Of a DNA stretch of 34,834 nucleotides, positions 24,601 through 31,682 are shown in pieces; within the stretch, counting starts at the first letter, position 1, and every line of letters begins with the position of its first letter. Under the pieces are notes generated by a model that was not told the DNA's origin, ran no database searches, and saw only the letters and a program-made list of their open reading frames with translations. The position numbers were made by a program, and so were the translations under genes. The stretch is from Saccoglossus kowalevskii (lineage: Eukaryota; Hemichordata; Enteropneusta; Harrimaniidae): the NCBI RefSeq assembly GCF_000003605.2, contig NW_003120923.1, positions 134,128 through 168,961 on the forward strand. The letters are read 5' to 3'.

Positions 24601-24639
24601 GACTATGCAGAGGAAGCACAGTTGACACTGTCACCTTAA
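9583..24639 (+). CDS. CEP43: CEP43 / FGFR1 oncogene partner (FOP) centrosomal protein, with an EF-hand pair; 14 coding exons
   Basis: CEP43 is a centriolar, satellite and basal-body protein that anchors microtubules and supports ciliogenesis. Coding exons: 9583-9663, 11134-11242, 12212-12300, 12861-13013, 13305-13316, 18012-18068, 18501-18571, 19106-19167, 19767-19888, 20527-20678, 21027-21169, 21957-22095, 23425-23569, 24541-24639. They total 1434 nt, all phases agree, and encode 477 residues. Residues 1-93 match the FOP dimerisation/LisH region (EDTELRDLVAQTLENNGVL, FLQYFNLDFTLAVFDPET). EF-hand loops follow at 166-177 and 206-217. The tail has the family blocks LEDAFFDEPLP, KQAGLTSLSGAPPL and TEEIEEDIDDD, and ends in LSQLSQ-like acidic sequence. 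Human CEP43 is about 399 residues and, as I know it, lacks EF-hands; that segment accounts for much of the extra length. The start is set by homology to the human N-terminus. Confidence 0.92.
10658..10840 (+). mobile_element. MITE-like element, copy 1 (about 183 bp)
   Basis: It begins ACGGTAAAATCTGTATTAGA and ends with the approximate inverse, ...TCTAATAGCGATTTTAGGGT, giving terminal inverted repeats of about 20 bp. The interior repeats a motif like GCGGCTTCTATTA. The same element, end to end, occurs at 16541-16722. Too short to encode a transposase, so non-autonomous. Confidence 0.7.
11134..11242 (+). CDS. CEP43: CEP43 exon 2
   Basis: The acceptor TTTTTTCCTAG precedes GCTCAGTTGAG and the donor is G|GTAAGA. 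It encodes AQLRASVFLALEEQESIENG and PLINHDLKKFISTKE, the conserved part of the FOP dimerisation domain. It ends in phase 1. Confidence 0.93.
12212..12300 (+). CDS. CEP43: CEP43 exon 3
   Basis: The acceptor TTATTGCAG and donor GTAAGT bound a phase 1-to-0 exon encoding LVREFLQYFNLDFTLAVFDP, the most conserved block of the FOP N-terminal domain. Confidence 0.94.
12861..13013 (+). CDS. CEP43: CEP43 exon 4
   Basis: The acceptor TTACTTTCAG and donor GAG|GTATTA bound a phase 0-to-0 exon of 51 codons. It reads GSNYESRDTLAREVNVVDSE and continues through LLYYLMKKGIS, corresponding to the RENLARDLGI...LLLEVI segment of vertebrate FOP. Its C-terminal part is basic and Ser-rich, and probably a linker. 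Confidence 0.9.
13305..13316 (+). CDS. CEP43: CEP43 putative 12-nt microexon (DDEQ)
   Basis: A strong uninterrupted pyrimidine tract (about 13270-13300) ends in TCCTCAG, followed by GACGATGAGCAG and a GT (GTTTGA). It is in phase with both neighbours and inserts DDEQ between STSE and DLTSK; skipping it also keeps the frame. The acceptor is excellent and the donor weak beyond GT, so it may be an alternative microexon or a false signal. Confidence 0.5.
13802..13888 (+). repeat. Long snap-back hairpin in CEP43 intron
   Basis: The core arms ATAAACAGCGC (13819-13829) and GCGCTGTTTAT (13868-13878) are perfect inverses. Similarity continues outward (GTTGAAATT / AATTTAAC) and inward (ACCA / TGGT, TGATAAT / ATTATCA), so almost the whole 87 bp can fold on itself. 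It is either a tiny palindromic MITE or a hairpin RNA precursor. Confidence 0.65.
16155..16208 (+). other. Candidate alternative (cassette or terminal) exon in the CEP43 long intron
   Basis: After a weak TCTCTAG acceptor, the frame matching the phase-0 upstream exons reads KEVPEESPLKVILDTVS and then stops at 16206-16208. Base composition is less AT-rich than its surroundings. Used as it stands, it would end the protein before the EF-hands. A weak internal donor after AAA at 16184 would instead give a 10-codon in-frame insert. The 3' part overlaps a hairpin (16190-16224), so it could equally be a non-coding element. Confidence 0.25.
16190..16224 (+). repeat. Strong short hairpin overlapping candidate exon
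   Basis: TCTAGACACCGTC and GACGGTGTTCTAGA pair over 13 bp with one bulged base, around an 8-nt loop. It is GC-richer than the surrounding intron. Confidence 0.7.
16541..16722 (+). mobile_element. MITE-like element, copy 2 (about 182 bp)
   Basis: It aligns along its full length with 10658-10840, with many substitutions. Termini ACTGTAAAATCTGTATTAGA and ...TTCTATTACAGATTTTATGGT are inverted repeats. Both copies lie in CEP43 introns in the same orientation. I could not define a clear target-site duplication. Confidence 0.7.
18012..18068 (+). CDS. CEP43: CEP43 exon 6 (first EF-hand, E helix)
   Basis: The acceptor CAATGTAG and donor AAG|GTGAGT bound 19 codons in phase 0: DLTSKQVVDARQKFEQYDK. This is a typical EF-hand entering helix, and the loop begins at D166 of the protein. 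Confidence 0.88.
18501..18571 (+). CDS. CEP43: CEP43 exon 7 (first EF-hand loop and F helix)
   Basis: The acceptor ATTTTTTCAG and donor AA|GTAAGA bound the exon. With the previous exon it forms loop DKDDNGMIDKDE, which has Asp/Asn at positions 1, 3, 5 and 9, Gly at 6, a hydrophobic residue at 8 and Glu at 12: a canonical calcium-binding loop. The F helix LRGLFLDIFPHF follows. Confidence 0.92.
19106..19167 (+). CDS. CEP43: CEP43 exon 8 (second EF-hand, E helix)
   Basis: The acceptor ATCTTCAG and donor G|GTAAGT bound the exon. It encodes NMLDRYVNDEFRSVDKDFSS, the entering helix and start of the second EF-hand loop, and ends in phase 1. Confidence 0.9.
19767..19888 (+). CDS. CEP43: CEP43 exon 9 (second EF-hand end and linker)
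   Basis: The acceptor TTTTTACAG and donor AGG|GTAAGC bound the exon. It completes the loop DKDFSSGIDFEE, which keeps acidic residues at 1, 3, 9 and 12 but has Ser rather than Gly at position 6. The exiting helix FLAMYRRLFVLCKG follows, then a Ser/Pro linker (TSPRLKHSPR). Confidence 0.92.
20527..20678 (+). CDS. CEP43: CEP43 exon 10
   Basis: The acceptor CATACAG and donor GTAAGT bound a lysine- and serine-rich segment that ends in SLEDAFFDEPLPDNSKNVF. This matches the acidic FFDDPIP block of vertebrate FOP. It ends in phase 2. Confidence 0.91.
21027..21169 (+). CDS. CEP43: CEP43 exon 11
   Basis: The acceptor TCTTTTCAG and donor AAAG|GTAAGT bound a Ser/Pro/Leu-rich low-complexity segment with SKQAGLTSLSGAPPLSSSGL and LKDAPPLPG. 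It parallels the KQAGSLASLSDAPPL region of the human protein. Confidence 0.93.
21502..21712 (+). mobile_element. TA-flanked MITE-like element (about 211 bp)
   Basis: The left end TACTGTAAAAGAGTTAATTA and the inverse of the right end, TACTGTAAAATGACTTAATT, match over about 38 bp with a few differences, and both ends start at TA. Internal sequence repeats AAACCCAGTGAATATGC-like blocks. TA ends suggest a Tc1/mariner-type non-autonomous element. Confidence 0.65.
21957..22095 (+). CDS. CEP43: CEP43 exon 12
   Basis: The acceptor TTTTTTGCAG and donor AAAG|GTGAGA bound the exon. It encodes LQSLDKDLESIDKLAGYTSP and an acidic end DDYEDDFQ, equivalent to the DDDYVDDF block of human FOP. It ends in phase 2. 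Confidence 0.92.
23425..23569 (+). CDS. CEP43: CEP43 exon 13
   Basis: The acceptor AAAACTTCAG and donor AAG|GTAAAA bound a Ser/Gln-rich stretch (SSSSSHDSQTQPSQSQPE) followed by acidic MTEEIEEDIDDDFLVSSNDK. The latter matches the EEIEEDLSVEIDD region near the vertebrate C-terminus. Confidence 0.92.
23934..24091 (+). mobile_element. Inverted-repeat (foldback-like) element, about 54-bp arms
   Basis: The left arm (about 23934-23987) contains GAGGTTATTATGAGAATACC and TCAAAGTATGCA. The right arm (about 24038-24091) is its near-exact inverse. The spacer is about 50 bp and holds a smaller inverse pair, TCAAC / GTTGA. It lies in the last CEP43 intron. Confidence 0.75.
24541..24639 (+). CDS. CEP43: CEP43 exon 14 (terminal coding exon)
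   Basis: The acceptor GTTTTTCAG is followed by FDELTTDRSISQLSQSGHGF and a stop at 24637-24639. The block parallels human LDDLTQDLTVSQLSD, which confirms that this is the true C-terminus. Confidence 0.93.
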   Translation, partial: FDELTTDRSISQLSQSGHGFDYAEEAQLTLSP

Positions 24640-25600
24640 CCTGTTTTGTAATCTGAGCATATCTTTCAGTTTGATTTTACTTCCATATGACATGTGGTTG
24701 AAATAAGGATTCAAACTTGTAATGGTGTTGGCTTATGTGTTACAGTGTAGATGATTGCATCTCATAGGTTGATTGAGAAAAAAAAATTATTTCTATCTCT
24801 GTCAGTCACTCAATGAAATTCTACACATGTTGCAACTTGCTTTTTATGTACATCTTTTCATGATGTTGTGAAAGAACACCGACACACATTAGTTAGCACC
24901 ACTGGAAATTTGAAATCCTTGTATTAAATGACTACATGTGATGTGGAAGAAATTACCGGTATCATTTTAGGGTTGTTTTAGTTCCAAAAACCAGTATGTA
25001 TATGCACTTTTTTAAGTATTTAAGAATTAACCAATCAGAAATAGCTGAAAAACGGAACACATTGATAGCTTTAAGTTTTGTATCATTGGTTGAAAGATAA
25101 TACTCGTGTGCACGCTAGTTGCATTTTCCTTCAGATTTTATAATCCAGGACATAACATGGAGCTTTGAGTCATCATATGCTGTTTAACTTAACCTGTAAT
25201 TAAATAAAACCCATTGCATAATTAATGCAAATGCTGGCCATGATATACATATTTGTGGGGGAAAGTGATATTGAAGAAAAAAGGTTACAGATGAACTACC
25301 GTATACTTCTATGGTTTAGTTACCTTCATGAAGTACATTGTGTACAATTACAGCAAGTTTGTTTAGTCACCCTAAACTCATAAATAAATCAATGTAATTT
25401 TTCTTATTTTTATACATATTAGAAATCCAGCATTTTCTGTCTCTGGTCACCACAGTTAAAAATGTTTGTCACAGCATTTTTTTTTTTCAACTGTGCACAT
25501 CAATTTCTTGACTTGACTTGATTTATATTTCAGTAAGTTGTAAACTACGAAAATAAAGCCGATTCAGACTACATTTTTACTGTGGTGGTAATAAAGTAGT
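24640..25600 (+). other. CEP43 3'UTR with candidate poly(A) signals
   Basis: AATAAA hexamers occur at 25203-25208, 25383-25388, 25552-25557 and 25590-25595. The last two lie close together, upstream of a T-rich stretch, and are the best candidates for the main site, giving a 3'UTR of about 0.95 kb. Which is used cannot be told from sequence alone. Confidence 0.45.
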
Positions 25601-28600
25601 TATGATATATTTTATATTTGCTTCCCGATAAATTTAATAAGTTTCAGGGATAAGGTTTCCAAAATGTTTTTAGGTATCATGCAAAATGGTATTTGTTTTG
25701 CTGTCTATTTTTATGACCACTTTTGTATTCAGTCTGGCTTTCGTGCAATCTGTCATTATTTTTGTATAAATTAGTGTTGCAAATTGATCACAATTTTTGC
25801 TGCATATTTTATCCACTACAATGGTGATCTAAACTTTCTCAGAAAACACAAACATCACAAACTGACTCTATGATCACCCTTGTGCTAATAAAACAAAACA
25901 AAAAGGCTTTACCTGAACCAGTCTATTCAATCTCCAGTGTACTGTGGTAAAATATGTGGTCGAAATATATGATGAGATCAAGTGATACTAATATCATAAT
26001 TAGATGTTGCAAATGAGATACTAGTAGTTTGGCAAATGCAAATGTGATAAATGCATTTGACAGGTTTGGCAAAAGCCTTATTTCAGGCTGTTCTCATTAA
26101 AATACATGAGTTATCCACATATATATAAAAAAAAAGAGTACTCATAGGCATAAATCAGTTTGGGTATTTACAGGTAGGAAAATTAATTTATTAATATAAG
26201 TATTTGTTAAACTTTTTAAAATGCCTTTTTGTGTTTATTTTATAATTTGGATGTGTTGAATGTCATTTCATTTTGATGATTAGTCTCGGATTCGGAGTAC
26301 ATCCAAGAATGGCCTGGTGAATAGCTATGTAACAATTCTGTGTCATCACTGATAGGCTTTCTCCATGAATTCAGTACATTACCATGGAAACACACATGTG
26401 CAGACTGATCTGTAGGTAAGGCCTGCCCACAACTGATTCACCATGGTAGTCCATTGTTCATAGATTTTTCACAATCAAACATTAAACTTCCCAAATCATC
26501 ATTCTGACATGTTTATAACTGGGTTGTAAATGATCATCTTTGTCAGCCAATGAACATTTACTTCAGGTCACCCCTCCAAACTAAGTCAGCACTAACTGTG
26601 AATCGAAGGATGGTATTTTATGTGGCAACATAATTTTCAAACTTGTGATCTCTTGAAAAGTGAAAAAACGAATAAGATTAAATAGTGTTGACTTCAAACA
26701 GGATTAGAGTATTTTGGGAAGAGGTTCTAGTCTTAGAATTTTTGTGCCAATGAATTGTAAATATTAATTTATAATCTGTATTTTTGGTATGACATGTACT
26801 TGGATACTATGTATCATACTTGATAATTAAATAACACAATTTTTATACTCTTCATTGCTCTTGTATATGTGGTTTTGAGGTATGTATTCTCTTAGTAGAA
26901 AGTCCATGTTAAGTCACTCCACTAACGCCTAGTTACAGTGCTAGTAATATCTTGTCATGATCAGCTATGTACCGTAAATGTGATTGGTTGAATGAAAACT
27001 GTAAATTTAAGCATTGACAATCATCTGAAGATCGTGTAGCTATGTGGCAGTGACCATGTGACATCCATAGTGGGATGTGGAAAATTAATGTGTATTAACT
27101 AATAATTGAAAGCAAATCGGTTCACTATCCTGACTTGAATTGGCATCGGGTCCCAAATTCTAGTTATCTTTATACCAAAAAATCCTCATAGATGACTGCT
27201 ATCAACAGCATCCTATGACTGCAAAAGTATACATAAGTCATTGTTTCGTCAAATAGATTGATTAAAGACCTCATGATTTGATGCAACTCTGTTGTATAAT
27301 GCACATATTTATTTTGATATATTTTATTGAATTTTGGGGGCTTTCAGCAGATGGAGTTAACAATGTAGACTGGAGTATATTGCATGATTAGACAAATCAA
27401 AACATCTTGTAGGTTTTTGATATGCGTGCATAACAGTGATGATATTTTGTGTCAAAATCAGTCTGTATTTAATTAGTATTTAAAAAGGTATGTGGAATTT
27501 TAGTTCACTGTCAAGCTTTTAGGAAAAAAACTGTCAAATACCGGTATTATACATAAAATAGCAACTTAGCAGATTTAGACCACAAAGAAAATGTAGTCTG
27601 TCATTAAAATCTGACTATAAAACTTTAGACATGAACCAGTACTTTACTTGTAAGTCATATATCACCATATGTCACCAAGCCAAATTTTGACATATATCCT
27701 TGCCATAAGAAACAATAGATAAAACACTTTCACTCAATTTTGTAATATCAATTTTCGATGAAATGATATGGTAACACCTTATTCTTCACAGTTAGTGCGT
27801 TTGTGTGTGTATGAAGGGTTTGTCTGTCCGTTCCACTGATATCTCAAGAACCATATGTTGATTTTTGATGAACTTGATGCATATATGCTCTTGGCTAATG
27901 CGTAGATTCGATTAGATTTTTTAGGAAACCATGCATTTTAATAACCTAATTTGCATGATAATTAGCTAATTTGTAGCTGTTCCACTGATATCTTAAAAAC
28001 AACTCATAGGATTTTGATGAAACTACATCCATGCTGTTTACTAATGTACAGATTTGATTAGATTTGCGTAAAAATCCATGCATATTAATAACCTAAGCTG
28101 CCAGTAATGAACCGGAAGGAAACTCTCCAAGCTTGGTCGTATGGTCAACAGTCTAGCCTTATCAGATGGTTCTGCCAAACATGTCATAAATGAAGGGTGC
28201 ATATATGAAATATGTGTGTGAAAACTTGACATACCATCGTCACTAAAGATCAAATTGAAAACTGGGGTAACAACACGAGTCGTGAACATTCGATGGATAT
28301 CATCTAGTGACTAAACGTATTTTAAATAGCTGGGTGTTTTTTTTTTTAAATGACAAACTAACTTTACTGTCTGTCTTGGTACCTTAGGTGAGGAAAATAC
28401 TCAAAGCTTTACCCTCATATACAAAATATGTACTTCCCTTTGGTTTTCCAAAACAAAATGATTTTGATTCTTTCATTCAGCAGAGATTACATGATATCCA
28501 TGGTGGAATTACTTAGGCTTTTAAAATACCTAAAAAAAATACCTATTATTCGCATGTGCACAAATCAACAACTTACCATTTCACTGAAATATTACAAAGT

Positions 28601-29999
28601 TTGACGTTCTAAGTATGCGGTTGTTTGGTTATGCAGAGTCCGTTTTTATATAATTTCTAAGCAATACTTCCTGCTAGATTGCACGATGAAGCCCATGTAG
28701 AAGTATTTGAAGCATCACTATCATACAATTGTAAAAGTTGTTCATTGATACCAGTATCGTGGGAATCAAAATGAGCTGTTTTATAAAATAAAAGTTCGTA
28801 AATTAGTATATACTAATGATGTCTACTGATTTGTGGTCACATGATTTTTAATTACAAATTACGGTTTGGTGCGACATTTGATTATTAAAATCATCATAGC
28901 GATATTTCCGCAAAATTACTAGGTACAAACACATAACTTATGGCAGTGTTGGTAACCCCCCCCCCCCCGCGCCTCTCCGCTAGTCTCCAGACAGACACTT
29001 CCTATAATGTGCGTTTGTGTATTTGTGTAAGAAGAGAGTGTACGTGTTTCACGTGTTTCGATGATAGTTCAAGGTTTTTTTGTTTTTGGAAACGCGGCAC
29101 ATTCTTTTGAAAAAATGCCTGTTTGTCGATACCTAGGGTCAATAAATGATAAAATAAACTATATTTTATATTTTTATTGTGTTTGTCTTGGAGAGCCGTT
29201 TACAAAGGCTCCCAAGTATGCGATGTTACAATACAAGTATGTTCGAGCATTAGCAGTTGTCATAACGCTAGAGTCAATTTCCTTTATTAGCGAATGATAT
29301 TATTACTATATAGCTTTTATTTACAACATAAATTTAGGGACGAACCATTGCTGGTGCAGCAACAGGATGGGAAGTAATACAAATGAAAGAAATGGTGAAT
29401 ACAAACACTGCCAGAAAGAGAAATCGCTATGAAAGTGAACATACTTCAGCCTCCGTATACTGACAAAATACGCCCCCCCCCCCTCAGAACAAAAATGTTT
29501 CTCCCATTCGTTCGAACTGTACATCGTGATATATAAGCATATCATTCGGAACAAGGACAAACTAGCCTAATTATATCTGAGTTCGTTCCGTACGGTGATT
29601 TAGCCATGGTCAATCAATAACCTATTCAAATAGAAATCGATGTTCCGTCTACCGCGGCGTCGAGCTGAGGTCATCTGCGATATGTATCGTTACTACGCCG
29701 TGATCGGCGATTGTTTTTCTTTTAACGCGCATCTTGAAAAGAAAATATTTCATTATTTATGATTTATTTATAAGCCAAATATTACATGCCGCACTCACAA
29801 TGGGACGCCGATGTACATAGTTTAGTTGTTAGGACACCAACTTTTGACAGACCCCAACACATCACGTCATCACGCGCGAAGGATAAGTACCCCTTATGTT
29901 TCTGATGAAATGTTCACATGTATATTGGACCCCAGACTGCATTGAACCAGGTGGGTGATATTAGCAGTATTTTCATTGTGATACGTGTGCTATGACATG
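25601..29999. other. Intergenic region between CEP43 and the Kelch-like gene
   Basis: I see no gene here. It contains a two-unit direct repeat at 27826-28100, short poly-C runs near 28957-28968 and 29471-29483, and a CpG-richer patch near 29640-29720. The patch may be regulatory DNA upstream of the Kelch-like gene. Open frames at 28041-28289, 29061-29297 and 29321-29560 lack recognisable motifs. Confidence 0.55.
27826..28100 (+). repeat. Two-unit direct repeat, period about 150 bp
   Basis: Both units begin with GTTCCACTGATATCT.A.AA (about 27830 and 27981), pass through TTTTGATGAA and GATT.GATTAGATTT, and end CATGCAT.TTAATAACCTAA. They differ at many positions, so the duplication is old or the pair is part of a satellite-like family. 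Confidence 0.7.
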
Positions 30000-30022
30000 T
30001 TGTGGTAGGTACAGTGAGCACG

Positions 30023-30032
30023 CAAATAAAAG
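30023..30032 (+). promoter_or_regulatory. Candidate TATA box of the Kelch-like gene
   Basis: AAATAAAAGG is a good TATA-type element in otherwise GC-moderate sequence. It lies about 30 bp upstream of the inferred start of the 5'UTR exon (about 30055) and about 90 bp upstream of a consensus splice donor. The assignment is inferred from spacing. Confidence 0.4.
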
Positions 30033-30054
30033 GCAGTTCGCTATTCGCATCGTA

Positions 30055-30119
30055 CACAGACTGACAGGAAGTGGGGAAACACAACTGGTGTTTACGCTCA
30101 GCTAACGCTCAGAGTACAG
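30055..30119 (+). other. Probable 5'UTR exon of the Kelch-like gene
   Basis: The segment ends in AGAGTACAG followed by the near-perfect donor GTAAGA at 30120. The next strong acceptor, CTTTTTTATTTTCCAG, ends at 31426, two bases before an ATG in good context. An intron of about 1.3 kb (30120-31426) is therefore likely. The left edge is only an estimate from the TATA-like element. Confidence 0.5.
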
Positions 30120-31426
30120 GTAAGAATGGAAAAGATGTTATATTATGAATAGAAATGACGTATTTGCGGTATTGGATAAATTCCGCAAACCGATACCCAG
30201 AATTGAAACCTCCATACAGACATTGGTCTGTATTTCGGTTGTATTTGTTTACCTAGTCTCCGATCGAGGGGGCAACACCATCCCAATCAAGTTATCGAAT
30301 GATGTCAACAATAATATCGTACGCGTCCTACAATACACGATCAAATTGAGTACAATTCTCGGAAAAACATTTTTGACATCGCCCTTTGTTCTCGCACAAT
30401 GATCCCATCAAATGCTACGGAGCATCATGATGCAGACAAAATATGTTATCCAAAAGCCGCCTCATGTTGGACCCATGCTTGAGATATAGCAACGTCGAGT
30501 GAAAATGTAGAAGTAGAAGTCGGACTAAATCCATAGGATTTTATTCAGTTTGAACTTCCGTGAACAGCTAAAAAAACACATGAATGACTAATCTGTATAA
30601 TGATCGAGTATACAAAAAGGAACTAAACAACCAACGAATGCTTTGCAAACGTCATGTAACGGATACATAATAGATGGGGCATGGTATTCGTTTTTTTACC
30701 AAATGACACTTTTCAGACTGTTAAAAATAATAGCAGAAGCTTATATGTTATTTTCGTGTGATATGTTATTGTGTTTTCTCTGAACTTTTCGCTTCGAATA
30801 TGCGAATATAGAAACCGGTACTGTTAATGAAGTACCTCTGACGTTGCATACTGTGTGAATTCACTTGTATCCTGTCGATGGGGGGTTTTGTAACAGTTTA
30901 ATATATTCCATTTAAAGTGGTATTCATTTAATACCCACCACCTTGGTGACCCAGATCCGTGAAGTCGGCATATGTCCGATAAAATTAGACAGCGTATTGA
31001 AGGGTCAATATGGATAACTTTAAGTATTTTTGAGAATGTTAAATTAATACATTTTTTCTTTTAAAAACCCAACTTGTTTTAACTGGAAATATATCAGTAT
31101 TCGTTCGATGTAATAACCTTTACGTACATATAATTCGAAGCGCATGCGCAGAATGATTTTGCATTTGCGTTATTTCGTCTAACTAATACACTACTATAAA
31201 AGAGTTGAGCGTTTATTGTTTTCGATGAATTATACTATATCGTTATCACGAATTCATATCAACCAAAATTATCCTGAAAAATATCTTAAATTTATTCTCA
31301 TTGGCTCTTTATTAAATTTATTATAAAGCGTTTTACAAATTTCTTAACTTATTTATTTGTTCATAGCAGTAGTATACGTCATTATAATTTCCTTACACCA
31401 TGCTTACGTCCTTTTTTATTTTCCAG
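30120..31426 (+). other. Probable 5'UTR intron of the Kelch-like gene
   Basis: It is bounded by the consensus donor GTAAGA and a long-pyrimidine acceptor. I see nothing else in it; the open frame at 30145-30402 has no recognisable domain. Confidence 0.5.
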
Positions 31427-31428
31427 AA

Positions 31429-31623
31429 ATGGGTAACAAGTCGTCAAAACCCAACAGTTCTTCTGCAAATGTTAACGCAAAAAACGCCTACAAACTAGGA
31501 CGGCTAAAAGTTGGTAAAAAAGCAGCAAAACAAATCAGACGTAAAATAAGTACGCATTCGAGGACGCTGAGTCAACCACTGGGCTATAAGCAGATTTTAG
31601 AAAATTTAATCAAGGACAAATGA
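31429..31623 (+). CDS. N-terminal leader ORF of the Kelch-like gene: myristoylation signal plus polybasic segment, 64 residues
   Basis: The ATG has a strong context (AGAA ATG G) two bases after a consensus acceptor. The start MGNKSSKPNSSS fits the N-myristoylation rule, with Gly2 and Ser6. A polybasic stretch, KVGKKAAKQIRRKI, lies at about residues 28-41. Myristate plus basic residues is a common membrane-targeting combination. The frame ends AAA-TGA at 31623. The +1 frame is open across this point (31610 onward) and reads directly into the 693-residue Kelch-like frame. This may be the true N-terminus of that protein, a separate upstream ORF or the broken start of a pseudogene. A longer in-frame start at 31357 lies inside the predicted intron and is disfavoured. 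Confidence 0.6.
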   Translation: MGNKSSKPNSSSANVNAKNAYKLGRLKVGKKAAKQIRRKISTHSRTLSQPLGYKQILENLIKDK

Positions 31624-31682
31624 GCGCAAGGTCCAAGAAAAATTTCGACAATCCCATGGAAAACACCTACTGGGACGAATGA
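31620..31682 (+). other. Short overlapping ORF linking the leader and Kelch-like frames
   Basis: A 20-codon frame (MSARSKKNFDNPMENTYWDE) starts in an ATGA overlap with the leader stop and ends in another ATGA overlap with the first ATG of the Kelch-like frame. It has no homology I recognise. It matters only if termination-reinitiation were used; otherwise it is a by-product of the frame shift. Confidence 0.2.

Noticed and set aside
29061-29297. 78-codon open frame between CEP43 and the Kelch-like gene
   Set aside because: No recognisable family, no good start context, and no neighbouring splice signals that extend it.
31514-31630. A small intron that would join the leader and Kelch-like frames without frameshifting
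   Set aside because: A GTAAAA near 31515 and AG sites near 31600 or 31630 exist, but the first acceptor leaves the in-frame TAA at 31607 and the second lacks a pyrimidine tract. It would also remove the basic leader.
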